Assembly: GCF_003597395.2 (NCBI RefSeq)
Contig: NC_133773.1
Span: 127,214,913-127,278,912, forward strand
From: Chelonoidis abingdonii
Taxonomy: Eukaryota > Chordata > Testudines > Testudinidae
Length of the DNA: 64,000 nucleotides
Direction of reading: 5' to 3'
Shown here piece by piece: positions 1 through 13,000 of the stretch. The notes beneath the pieces were generated by a model. It was not told the DNA's origin. It did not search any database and saw only the letters and a list, made by a program, of their open reading frames with translations. Position numbers and translations under genes: made by a program. Every line of letters begins with the position of its first letter. Within the stretch, counting starts at the first letter, position 1.

Positions 1-480
1 TGAGAACCCAGCCCCTCAGAAAATCAAATCCAAAATATTTCAAGATGGTCACCCAAAAATCAAAGCACCAAAATTGGAACATTTTTGGCTTCAAGAGTCT
101 ATGGCCTTTTATTGTAAGAGCAGGAAGTTTACCTTGGTATCTTAAAAAGGAAAATTTCCTGTGCCGAATGTATTTGCTTTACTTGCTGCAGCCCTACCAT
201 CCAGAGGCAGCTGCTTTTGGTGGTGCTATATATCTATACTATATAGTTGAGGTACTTTGCCTTGCATGACAAAGAATGGTAGTCTCTATAGAACAATCCC
301 TGAATGGTGGATGCATTTGTTTTATTTAGCAGTTTCAGAGCTCATGCGTCTCACTGCAGCTAGGGAAGGAGAGATAGGACCCTACGGCTGCTATTCTAAC
401 AGCCTAGCATTTATCTCCAGTCCCTAACTGAGCTGCAGCCCAGACTTCTCTTCCTCACAGCAACACAATAATTCCACCAG
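1..480. other. MXD4 upstream flank, no gene seen
   Basis: No coding region, recognised repeat or RNA gene could be supported here. A 74-residue open frame at 45-269 has no recognisable motif and is not conserved in any family I know. Two tandem C-rich units of about 24 bases follow just downstream (about 496-543), each with a CCCCTCC core of the kind bound by Sp/KLF factors. Confidence 0.5.
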
Positions 481-559
481 CACCATAGGTGGATGGGCCC
501 CTCCTCCTTCACTTGCCTGAGCCCCTCCCCTTTCACTTGCTTGCGACAAGACACACCTC

Positions 560-930
560 TCCAAAACTATTGGCTAGTTTCCCCCTGTCTATTTGCATAG
601 TATCCTCATCTCCAATCAGCAGCCGCTGACTGCTTAAAATGCATAAAGCCGGCCACTCAGTGAGACTGGGGGCTGGGCCACCACGTGCTGTTGCTAAGCT
701 TCGGCTTCTAAATTGTTACTGTACTGGCTGACCTATCAGGGAGAAGATTTAGATCTGTCAACATTCTGTCTCCTAACCAGAGGGCGCTTGTCTGCACTGA
801 TTGGCTCTACTTTAGGACTTAATCCCGCCTCTACCTAGAAATGCTGTCCATGATTGGCGATGCCTGTGTGTCAAATGTAGGTTGAGAGAGGTGGTTTATA
901 TAGGGGACTTGGAAGTCCCCAGCCTGTGAA
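560..930 (+). promoter_or_regulatory. MXD4: MXD4 proximal promoter with TATA box, four CCAAT boxes, octamer and E-box
   Basis: A TATA box reads TTTATATAG at 895-903, placing a start site near 925-932, about 90 bases before the start codon. CCAAT boxes (NF-Y type) lie at 569-573 (reverse), 612-616 (forward), 800-804 (reverse) and 853-857 (reverse). An octamer ATTTGCAT is at 591-598 and a canonical E-box CACGTG at 682-687. An inverted repeat with arms GGGGACTT and AAGTCCCC lies at 903-920, directly after the TATA box. There is no obvious CpG island. The motifs are seen directly; the start site and function are inferred. Confidence 0.6.
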
Positions 931-945
931 CTCAGTGCAGTTTTA

Positions 946-999
946 ATGCTCATTGCTTTCCTCAGCTGTTTGAAAGGCAGACACAGAGTTTGGGGGTAA
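946..999 (+). CDS. Short upstream ORF in the MXD4 5' leader
   Basis: If transcription starts where the TATA box predicts, the leader contains one upstream ATG at 946. It opens a 17-codon frame ending in TAA at 997-999, 20 bases before the MXD4 ATG and in a different frame. It could limit MXD4 translation through leaky scanning or reinitiation. The peptide has no recognisable feature. It would be irrelevant if the true start site lies downstream of 946. Confidence 0.35.
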   Translation: MLIAFLSCLKGRHRVWG

Positions 1000-1019
1000 C
1001 TCCAAGAGCACACATAAAA

Positions 1020-1083
1020 ATGGAGCTGAACTCTCTGTTAATTCTTCTGGAAGCAGCTGAGTATTTGGAAAGAAGAGACAGAG
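1020..1083 (+). CDS. MXD4: MXD4 coding exon 1 (SIN3-interaction helix)
   Basis: This exon encodes residues 1-21 and the first base of codon 22. Its donor is GTATTC at 1084. It carries nearly the whole SIN3-interaction domain, so this exon alone specifies the repression module. The exon also includes the 5' UTR, probably from about 928. Confidence 0.95.
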
Positions 1084-4000
1084 GTATTCAGAGAAATGAC
1101 TAGCAGGCGCTTCTAAACATTTCAGTCTCTTTGTTGCGTGGGTATTCGGACGCCCTTTTCTCTGAGTCCATATTTCCTTCACCTGCAAAGGTGCCATGGG
1201 ATTTAAACATGTTTTTGTCAGATGCATTGCAGAGACGGGGGGAGGTGAGGGACAAATGCTATTTTCTTGCAAAATCTTTAAACAAACGAGCCCTGGCTCG
1301 AGTCTGTTTGGATTGTATGTATGTTGCAGCATTCGGTATAGGTTACATTGTTGTTCGTGTTGCCGTTTGTAATTGTATTGCCGTTTTCCCTTCGCCCTTG
1401 TCACAAGGTTTCAAGATGTGCATGATCCAGCCAATTATTATTATTATTATTATTTTTACTATTTACTCGGATGATCCTCCTATTTTGGCACTTTTTGTTT
1501 TGTTGTCTTTCTTTTAAAAATTCCGGAATAAAATCCAAACAAATCAACCAAAATTTTTTGTTTTTTACCCTAGCGTTCCTGCAAAGGAGGAAAAAATGCA
1601 TGGAAAAATATATTGCCACTAATGCTGACTTTGTCCCTAGAAGCAGAACATGGCTATGCATCAGTGTTACCCTTCGATAGTGACTATTCCAGAAAGAAAA
1701 CAAAGGCAGGCACGCTGGCCAGAAAATCCCAGAATAACAGGTAATGGATGTACCGTCTTTTTCCACAGTGAATTGGCAACTTTTTCTCTATGTCTAGCTT
1801 TATGTGCAGCGTATAGATGTATAAAAATAATAACTAATCCCGTGTCTTAGTTCCCAGTAGTCGCCATTTTTCCCCTGTATGGGCTTGGCTCTGTTTTGAT
1901 CTCTCATATAAACACTGCCACGCGTACACCATCGCCTTAGCACTCACTGCCTTTCTAAACCATCTGCACTCACGCTTCTTCCCCTGGGTTGTTAATGGCT
2001 GTGGGCGCTTTGATTTCCTATGTATTTTTAAAATAATAATCAAAATCCTGACTTCCTTTGCATGACACTAATTCCCTCCCAGTCCTTATTTGCAATCTTT
2101 TTATTGCTGTGAGATCAAATGCAGCCGCCAGTTGCAGTGTAACGCCGGGATCTTAATGAGGGGAGGGGAGATGGGGAAAGGAGGGAAAATGTATCTCATA
2201 TTGAACTTGGATTTATGTATGTACTTTAAAATCTTTCGAGTGAACTTGACCTTTCCGGAGAGTCTGCTGCACCTTTGCTTTGGTCTGTGCATCGCCTGCA
2301 CGAGCGAGTCCCTCTGCATGCAGTGAATTGCAATGCATGGTTACATTATTATTATCAGCTGCCTTTTTGTTTGTTTGTTTTTGTTTTTTCTTGCAGCCAC
2401 TACCTGTTCTATGATCCCCCTTAACTCAAGGTTTTCTGCGCAGGCTCCCTGCAGCTTTGTTTGGCTGACCAGGCAGTGCTCAGAGTGCACTGTCTACGTG
2501 CAGAAGGGTGTCTTAAAGAGACAGCGCCTCCTCTTTACGTAGCAATTCCTTCTTTTCTTGCATTTTACGTTCTTACACACACCGAGACACAAATATACCT
2601 CGATGGTTCCCTCCTTCTCCAAAATGTTGGTGCTTTGCTCTTTACAAAATGACTCTTTTAAAAAAATTGTTTATGATGAGCCCTGCGGAATAGCCTAAAA
2701 TGAACAAAACTTGCCCATGACTTATTTTCCAAATGAGAGGAAAGTTAGTCTGATGAGGCCAGTTCTTTGATCTCAATTACTCCAGCGTAAATCTTGCACA
2801 ACCCCAGTGCAGTCAATGGGATTACTCTGGATTTATACTGGTGAAATGGGAAAGCAGAAAACAGATCAGTCGTGGATATTAAATTTTTGAAAATATTAAC
2901 TAAACAAAAATCAAGCATCTCCCTTAGAAAAATACAAGATCACAATGAGCTATGTTTGTGGTAACCCCTGCAGGGCAATGCGCTTGAACACAAGTGAGGG
3001 AATAGGGGGTGTAAATCCTTCCCTCCCCGTCCCTTACTTCAAACAGTGCTGATACTTCTGGGGATATAAATTCGGGAGGAGGGGATCATAGTTAAATTGG
3101 TGTACGAAGATAAAAGATCAGTTCATTTTATAGGGGAGTGATCAGGAATCACAAGGGTACCTAGATTCGGAGACAGTTTTCATCTCTGTAAATCATGCAT
3201 CTCTGTGAATTTTTCCATGAAATAACCATATTGTACAAAGGCAGTTAATTTAAAGAGAATTCTTAGGACTTGTTCTGATCCTTATTTCTTGTATGCAAGA
3301 CACGGAAATCCATATTACTTGTGGAAGCGTTATTCCATCATTTCCTTTCTTGGGTTTCTCACTGTCCACAGCAAAACAGTCATTTGTTTGAACTGTAAGC
3401 TGCTTTTAGGAATTTTTAGCAGAAGATATGTAATCTACCTATTTCAGCGGAATTGAAAGATTTTTTTTTTTTGTTATAAGTTTGGTAGCATTATTTATCA
3501 AAGCCAGAGCACACAATACCATTGTCTGTCAGATATTTCTCACAATTTTTTTCTGATTCTTGCCGTGCACACACACATGCTTTTTAAAAAAATGCATAAT
3601 GATCTTTTTATTATTTTCCTGCCAGCTTTATTGTTTATAGACAAGCAAGGGCTCATTCACACTGGGGTAGGGAAACACTTCTGGAGAAGTAGGGCCACAA
3701 ATTCAGTTTTCATGTTTAGTTCACCATGGATATTTGTCCACCTCCTAAGGAAAACAACAACAACCACCTGCTGCTGGGCACACCTGACAATCTCTCTATA
3801 ACACAGACCTCTGGCTGGAAATAGCAGGATCTTGTGATAAGGCACATTGGCAGAGCTGTGTGGGCAGTCCTGCATTGTGCTTGCCTACAACATGCAGTTT
3901 TGTTTCAAATTTAAGTAATGGGTAAAAGCAGGCATCTCAGCCTATGAGCTTATGATCCCGAATTCAAATTGCACTGCTGCTCATATTCGTATTGGGAGCA

Positions 4001-7000
4001 CAGGTGCTGGAACAAAGGGTGCTAGGGGTCTGCTGCACCCCCTGGATTGAAGTGATTTCTATAATATGCAGGCTTTATAGTTTGGTTCAATGACTCGCAG
4101 CACTCCCACTATAAAATTGTTCCAGCACCCCTGATTGGGAGCTAATTTAATAGTTATTTGGATGTTGGGTCACAGCCTCAAAGTGCATAGAATGTGAATG
4201 TAATGTTCAGTTTGATCATGCGATCAAATCTTTATAAGCAATTCAGGGATTAAGAGGAGTGGACAACTGGCCAGAGTTCAGAGGATCCTAGGGATGGGCA
4301 GGAGGGGGGAGAGGGAACTGCCTAGTGCAATATTGCAGAATATTATGTCTAAATTCTGTTTTTTCCAGAAGTCTCAGCAGGTTTGAAAACTAACCTTTGC
4401 ATGTGTCATTTGAACACAAATAAAAGCACATGAACAATTGTTTTTAAAGCCTGAAAAGCATCTGTTTCGTGCATGGATAATTCAAAAATGGGGCACATAA
4501 TTGTACCAAACTTAAAAAAATAAATTAGCCTTTGGACTGAGAACAAGTATGAAAAATTTCCTCTCCCTACACCCCCAAAAAGTTACAGGCAGCTGGGGGG
4601 ACACGTGCATATGGGGGAAAGTGTTTCTTCAGCCGTAGCTGTGGCTGTTACCAGACAACTATAATTAGACAATCCATTGAAAGAGTTGATAATTTTTTAC
4701 ATTTTTTGTTTGCTGATTTTTTTTAAATGTTACTTGGCAATTTTTAATTTGATGTTGATAGAGAAAATATTTTCATGTTACTCTGAAGGTGGTAGAAAAT
4801 GCTGCTTGATGCCATTTTTGCCCCATCTTTGTATAATATATATTAAATGTATTTATGATGAATTGATCTATAAATTTCCTTTTATGATGTGCAGTTTCTT
4901 GCCCTTGGATGAGGCTGTATATATATGTGTGTGTGTGTGTGCGCGCTCCCACTTTACACAAAGCAGATTTGAAAGGTTTTTTTAATGTAAAACTTTTGTT
5001 TATATAGCGTTCTCTCCTGAGATTTGGAAGTGTTCCCCTCAGATGATTATGACGAAAATCCCTTAATAGATGAAATTGGATTTTTGTTTTCCAATCTGAA
5101 TGGATGATTTGAGAGAGGCACACATTTGTAATTGATTATTCTGGGGGAGGGAAGGTAAACCCAGGTCAGCTCTTCTTGTAATGGTGATAACTAGACAGTA
5201 TTTGGTTGCAGAGCAGCAAATGTCTCCTCTTGATAGAATAATAACTGTTTAGTTCCTAAAAGCAATATAGTGGAGCTCGTAAAAATTCTTGCTAATATGC
5301 AGTTGAAATAAAATCAGTCTAGAAAAAAAGTCAGATTTAGTAGAGTTGTGTCTCGGAGGCTGTAAAATGTTAAACTTTCAAATGTCTTTCCATCGAATAC
5401 AGTGGGTGTAATGAAATGGATGTATTACAGATGTCTGCAATTTGTTCAGAGGGAATATTTCACAGAAGCAGAAAGTCAGTGAAGTTCAGAAGATTACTTG
5501 GTTGCAGAAAGTGATTTGTTAATAGGAATTCACAGTAGCTTTCAGATAATTGGAGCTTTCTTGTTTTGTTTCGTTTCCTGTTTGTGATGCTGACTTAAGA
5601 GAGATAAGCCTATATATTTTTATGTTTATATAAGGGGCAAAACCAGTAGCCTGAACTGACCCCCTTGTGGACAGTGGCCCATATCACACCGCCAGTACAT
5701 GTAACAACTAGACAGGCCTGATTCTCCATTGCCTTGTACTTTGTGCAGTCTCTTATCACTGTGAATAGTGGGTGTAAAATGCCCATTGTACCATTACACA
5801 AGTATGAAAGACTGCACAAAGCAGCAGACAATCAGGCCCAATCTGTGTTCTGTGCCCATGAAAAGATCAGAAGTAAATTAATACGCAGAGTAAAATCTTA
5901 GTGCTCAATGCCTGTCTGTTGGGTCACAGTTAAATTTATTGGCAGAGCAGGAAATGGAAGTCCTGTGAAGTAGCCTGCTTAGTCTGTTAATTTAGGAGCT
6001 GATAAAAAGGAGGGAAAATGAAAGCAAAACTTATGTTTATAAATATCCCTACTGCATCTGTTGAAACTAATCAATATTTGATAATGTTTTTATGTCAATA
6101 AATAGAGTTGGGTACAATGTACTTTGCCCGAGTGAAGAGGATACATGTACAAAAGAAGGTGGTGGGTCCAAACGGGATGATGTTTCAAATGAAAACATTG
6201 TTTGATGTCTCTATTCTTTCGTTAACATTGCATGTCTGTCACTGCAAACCAGTCTCTGGCCTCTATCTGGCAAGCTGCTCTTTGCAGAGTAGACGTGTGT
6301 GAAATTGTTCAGCCGAAACTTTCTTAGCCAAAAAATGCAGATTTGGGTCAACCGAAACATTTTGTGAATTTGTGTTGACTTTGGTGAATTGTTTCTGTTG
6401 CAGTGGAAAAAAGAAAAAACTCCAGAAATGTCAAAAGGAACCATTTTGTCATTTCTGAAATGTCTCATTTTGATTTTTTTTTCCCCCAGGCTAGATTCAC
6501 ACACCAAAACCAGTAAATGTGTCCCTCTTATAACCATTAGCCTAATGCTTAGGGCACTCACCTGGGATGTGGGAGCCCCAGGTCTGAATCTTTACTCTGG
6601 AGCAGGGACTTGAATCCTAACTACTGGGCTATCAAGTCATTCTGTCTCTGGCCCAAAGACTATTAAAGTATTCCATATAAAGTGTCACAGCTTCAGCAGG
6701 AGAGGCTGAGACACCCACCCCAGAATAGCCTGTGTGGTAGGGCACTCATCTGGGATGGGGAAGACCCGGTTCAAGTCCATGCTCTGAATCAGACAGAGCG
6801 GGGATTTGAACCTGAGTTTCCCACATTCTGAGGAGGTGCTCTAACCACTGGGCTAAAGATTATCAGTAGAGCACCACTTCCCTCACCTGTAACTGTGAAT
6901 CGAGCCCTTCATTTCCTTTGCTTTTATTAAAAATACCCAAAACGTTTAGTTCAACCCAAACCAACATTTTTCTAACTTTTTTGATTCACTGAAAATTCTG

Positions 7001-10000
7001 AAAAATTTTGGATTTGGTTCAGCCTGAACTGAGAGCTTGTTTTGATTTCCTGCCCTCCCACCTGAACTGTCAGAACTGACAATTCAGTTATTTGCCCAGC
7101 TCAATGCAGATGGACCTCTACAGGCAGAGGAAGCAGCTTAGGGACCAGGGCCTATTTTCCTTCATTTTTAAAATGAAAGACTGAGAATAAAATACCATAA
7201 AATCTAGACTGTGGAAACACAACAATCTGTTTTGCTCTCTCTGAATTCAGTGTGTCCTTCTTGTTGTTTTTTCCCCCAGGAAAAATAGGTGTGAAGGAAA
7301 ATGATCTTAGAGAATACATTAAAAAAACGAATGCTGCTGTTACTCTAATAGAATACATTATCACCAATGAGGAAGTATAGTATGTATGACAGTAGCAGTC
7401 TTTGTGTGTGTGTGGTTTTTTATTTTATTTATTTATTTATTTTTAAGAAAGTCACCAAATCAGAAGCAATGTCAGGCCTTGCTTTTACGCACAGATTTAT
7501 CATACAAACTCTTGAACCTCACTAGAGTCAAGGCTCTGCATAAGGGTCTGCACCAATATATCTGTTCGCAGAATCCCAGCCCGCATCCAGAATACTGGCA
7601 AAATTCTGCTTTGAGGCGGAACTAAAAGAGAAACATTTTTAAGAGATACTATGTGGTCAGTTAAAGAAAAAGGGAGGGGTTTCGAATAAATGCAGAACTG
7701 AGCGAGGTTGTGTGCTCTAACCTCTCAAATTCAGGTAATTCCAAAGTTAGGCACTGATCCTGCAGCATACAGCCCAGCAGCAGATTGGTGTGCTGGCACC
7801 GAGCTCTAGTAAAGCCCATTGAGACCTTCAAGTTGAAAATGCAACCTTATCTCTGCATGTCTGTTACATTGCAGACTCTTATGAGATGATCACTTGCTGT
7901 TTCTTAAATAATACATTGGCACATTTATTTGTGTTTTTCCTCCAATGTGGATATATGTAGATAGCATCTTGTGGAACTTACCACTCTCTTTGTTCTTGTG
8001 TTTTGGCCTGGGCTAATATTTCTAATATACCATATTTTCAGTGCTGACAATACACCTGTATTGCTAGGTGTCACTCACCATCATTTTAAGCACACTTTCT
8101 CGGATGCTGCTCTAATAGACATGGGGCTTAAAATAATGGTGGCAGTCTGTAGCTTATCTATGGCTCGCAGTGTTTGAACTGCAGTAGTGCCTGGAGTGCA
8201 CAGACTAGGTTATGACGTGACAGAAGAGGAAGATGAGACAGATGGGTGGGGGAAGGGGAGAGGAAGATGAGTTAACGGTAAAGCAGTCAAACTGCAGAAC
8301 ATTATGCTGAAGTCTCAGCTCACCACCTGCAGAGCCAGCGTCAGCTGGTAGGGAGGGCCTTAGCCTTTTAACCTTAATTTTGATATTTCTTTACATCTGA
8401 GCATCTTAACATGTAGTGTTAACAGTGCACTAACATGATATCTGAAAGATAACTTCCTAGGGGTACTAAAAAAAAAAAAAAAAGGAATAAAGATGTAGAG
8501 GGGGAAAAAGCTTTTGTCTTCACTATTAAGAAACTCTGCTGGTTTGTAAAATATTGCAATTAGAGCATATAAATGCCATAATCTAGAATTACTTGGCTAG
8601 AGACTCTTTAGGTGTTGCCATCCCTGACTCCTACTATAGAAGAAAACATGCCCCTTAATCATTATTTGATGATTTTCATTTTAAAAGAATTTAGAATTTC
8701 ATACCTGGTTAATCACCATTTAACTACTTGGTGCTAGATAATGAATGCTAATGCTGCCTCATCTAGCTAGTAGCCATTACTATTTGCAACAGTTGCTTTG
8801 CAGCTAGTGGCACAAAGTAGCCAGAGTTTCTGTGGATCTGGACTCTCTTCTTTCTCCATAGGAAATGTTTGTGGCAAACATTCCCCTACACAATCCCTTC
8901 TATTCCTCCTCTTCTTAATGGCTGGTCCACACCCAGTTTTGTGCTGAAATAACAAAAGGTGTGGTTTAAGATCACTCTAGTTATTTTGGTGCAAGTATGT
9001 GTGTAAATCTGCCCTTAGATTTCTTCCCGTCTGCCCTCTGGGATCTGTGGAAAGCAGAGGATACGGGATGAGAGATGGCAGAAATATTGGTTCTCCTTGG
9101 GGCAGTGCTCTGTGCTTCACAGAACTGAAGGAGTGAAAAATAGTAATTACTTAGAGAGGGCTTTATCCTCTCAAAGAACGGTACAACCTTTCCTGATGAG
9201 CCCTCATTGTGTGGGGAAGTAGGTATTGTAGAACTATTAATAACTCCCTTTTTACAGCTGGGAAACTGGCAGGTTGTGTGTCAGATCTCAGATTTCTTCA
9301 AGGCCTAAAGCACTAGCAGGGGTGCTATAACAATTTTTACAGTGGGGGTGCTGAAAGTAGAAACCAGGTATTTGGCTGTTATTACTACTTCCAGCCAGGG
9401 GTGCTGCAGGTCTTTAAGGTGTATTCAGAAGCTCTATTTGCTCACTTCCACACCAGTCTCATGGCTAGAAAGGGTTAAACATCCTGCAAAATAACTAACC
9501 CTCAAAAGACGTGGAAAAATAATATTTGTGTTTTTGTGTATTTACATCTGTATGAGTAGGATCCACAGTGTAATCAACAGTCCCTGTCTATGATGTATTC
9601 TGATAATTCAGAGGTCAAAAGAACATCCTAGCATGTAAATGAATTGTGTAAACGGGAAATCTCAGTATTCATCTCTCTTTGATATGTACTGTGAATGGTG
9701 GAGAAACAAGCAAATTGCCTTATGCTAAGTACCAGTGGTAGACCTCCTTCAAAGTCATGCTAATTATCTTTGGAACTCCAATTTGTCAAAAGATATGAAA
9801 TTGTATAAAAGATCTTTGGGTCCTGATTCTGTTCTCTCAGATCTGCTTAGGTTTCATCAGGGGAAGTTTGAGTCTCAAGACTGAGGTCTCGGTTATGCTG
9901 GTACACCCTGAATATTATATTTAGATATTGGACTATAACCTGTTAACTATTTCTTAAAGAACTCTTTTCAACTACAAAGCTCACCATCTATGCTGTGAAT

Positions 10001-13000
10001 CTGAACCTCCAATGAATTGAACGCATGTCTGTATGTATATTGATCTTTTAACCATATTCTCTCTTTTGTTTTTTAATATATTTTAGTTTTGTTAGTAAGA
10101 ATTGGCTGTAGCGTGTATTTTCGGTAAGATCTAAGTTGTAATTGGACCTGGGTATGTGGCTGATCCTTTGGGATTGGAAGAACCTTTTCTTTTATATGAT
10201 GAAATAAGATTTTCAGAAATCATCATACTTAACTTAGATACCTGGATGGAGGCTTGAGGCTGAATCACTTTAAGGGAACTGTGTTGTTTGGACTTCTGAG
10301 TAACCAGTAAGGTAATAAAGAAGCTGTTTTATGCTGGCTTGGAAAATCTAAATATTGGAATGTCCACCAGCTTTATGGGGGATTGTCTGCCCCATTCTTT
10401 GCAGTTCACCCTAATTGAGTGACTACAGCTGGCTCCCCATTAGGACCCCAGTCACAATGGCGTAGTCGTGCTGGGATGGACATTACCACAGGTTAATTGG
10501 ATTATTGGATCAGAACCCACACGCTTGTCGAAAATTAATTTTGATATTGGAGAGTTTAAGGGTTAAAAATCAGTTACAGTGAGTGAACTATAATCAAGAT
10601 CCTGACATAAAAAACCTGGAAGAATTGGGCTCAGGGGGTGGGGGTAGGGGGTTGTCTTTTACTAATAAGGCCCCAAAGCAGGAACTGAAAAAATCTGTTA
10701 ATTGCCCGTGATAAGGAAGCAGACTCAGTGAAAATGCTTGCAGTGAGAAACCAGCAGCTAGAAGGTGAACAAGCTTAGAGAATAAAGGAATTCTGTCTTT
10801 ATTTTGGGGGTCTGTGTATGTAACATGACTATATGATCTTATGTGATAAACTGATAAAAAGGCAGATCACATTTTTGGCCTACCACTGTTGCTCTGATTA
10901 TGTTTAAATGGTTTTCATATGATTATTTTGAGCAGGAAATAATGTGTATATGTATTCCCATTGTGTTGCTCTATTTCTGATAAGGTGCATTTAGTTTAAG
11001 ATTTAAAATATAAAGAAAAAATGTTTTTTAAACAGATACCAACTCATACATGACCTGTTCAACTCTCACTAAAATCAATGGGGAGGTTTCCACGGAAGCC
11101 TGGATTGGGCTCAGAGACCCTGATCCTTCAAAAGTTTACACGTGTTCCGACCCTTACCTGAGTAGTCCCATTTAAGTCAGTGCATAAATGTTTGCAGGAT
11201 CAGGGCCATAGTGGGTAGACTTGGACCTGGAAAAAAACACTCTAGGGTCTAATCATCAGTGATTACTACCAAATTCATGGTCCATTTTGGTCAATTTCAT
11301 GGTTGTAGGATTTTAAAAAAATCCATGATTTCAGCTATTTAAATCTGAAATGTCCTGGTGTTGTAATTGTAGGGTTCCTGACCCAAAAAAGAGTTGTGGG
11401 GGGGGGGAGGGGGTTGCAAGGCTATTGTAGGGGGAGTTGCAGTATTACTACCCTTACTTCTGCTCTGCTGCTGGCGGTGGCGCTGCCTTCAGAGCTGGGC
11501 AGCTGGAGAGCAGCGGCTGATGTCTTGGAGCCCAGCTCTGAAGGCAGAGTCATGTCCAGCAGCAGCACAGACGTAAGGATGGGATGGGATTGCCACCCTT
11601 ACTTCTGCACTGCTGCTGGCGGGGCGCCATCTTTAGAGCTGGGTGTCTGGCCAACAACTGCCAGGTTCCGACCACGCAACTTGCGACACTCCCCACCCCC
11701 GCAATTCTCTTTTGGGTGAGTAGCCCGAATTTGAGAAACGGTTGTCTCCCCTGTGAAATCTGTATAGTATACGGTAAAGCATACAAAACAAAAGATTTCA
11801 TGGGGTGAGACCAGATTTCACAGTCCATGACGCGTTTTTCATGGCCATGAATTTGGTAGGGCCCTAGTGATTACGTGATCCTCGCTTTCTTTTCCCTGTG
11901 CAGCCAGATGGGTTTATTGGTTGCAGGGTTCACATCAATAAGAAATTTCAAATATGCTGCAACATCTATGTGGGCGGTTTGCTTAAGAGCCAGCTACATG
12001 CTTCTGTAGGGAACGATCAATGGCCCTGTGCTGCACCTGATAACTACACATGTCTTAGAATGGACTGTGCTCTTCACACCTAAGACATGAACAAAGCAAC
12101 CTCTGTCAGCACATAGTGCACAGAAGCTGGTTGGGTTTCTAACGTACTGTTGGAAAACTGATTCAACAAAATCGGCCTGCATGGATCTTGATGCTGTAAT
12201 GTGTTACGCCATAAAAGATGCTGCCTTCATATTCATGATCTTCACATACTGGAATAATAAAAATCTGTTTCCATTCTGAGAGAACTAGAACTACTGGTCC
12301 AGGAAATGACTGGTTTTGTAACAGTGACAATTTCATCTGAGAAATGTTTTTAATTTCAGTTGTATAAATATAATTGTTTCTGTCTGAATCTGTTTTTTTA
12401 AAGAGTTTTCAGTAGTAGGTTCAATTTTTCTACAATAGGAAAACAGTCCTAATTTCTTCGACATTTTTATTTTTTTTTTAAAGTTCTAGGTTTCTGATCC
12501 ATATATAGGTTTAGCAAAAGAAAAGATGCATCTTTTCTGCATTAAGACTGATATTCACAAATACCACAGCTGTTAAATGGTGGTCGATCTCTCTCCCTCC
12601 CCCGCTTCCTTCAGGGTCTCCCAGAAACTAAGTTTTGAGTCTCTTCTTTTGGGATTTCCTCCCTCTCATTCTTACAGTTCTTATCTTTTACCAGTTGGAT
12701 CTTGCAACTGTTTTTTGTTTGTTTTTGATCTTTTTTCAGCCACGGAGAAAAGGAAAAATGTTGTATAGTTTGTTTCTCTTACCACTTGGGTCAAATTAAG
12801 AGGCAGATTTGTGCTTAGTGCCTGAAGACCCTTTAATAAACTTTTCTGTACAAATTTTAGTCTGTCTGTGCAAAAAGATTTACCTGTGCAAATGCTGTAG
12901 TTAGATATTCTAGGGAAACAACTAAAAGACACCTTGAAGACTTCCAAAAGCTATGTTAAAAGCAACTGATTTAAAACATATATTGCATTAAAATCCATGT

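Noticed and set aside
560..660. Histone H2A/H2B divergent promoter (octamer plus CCAAT)
   Set aside because: No histone coding sequence exists on either side, while MXD4 exon 1 lies just downstream.
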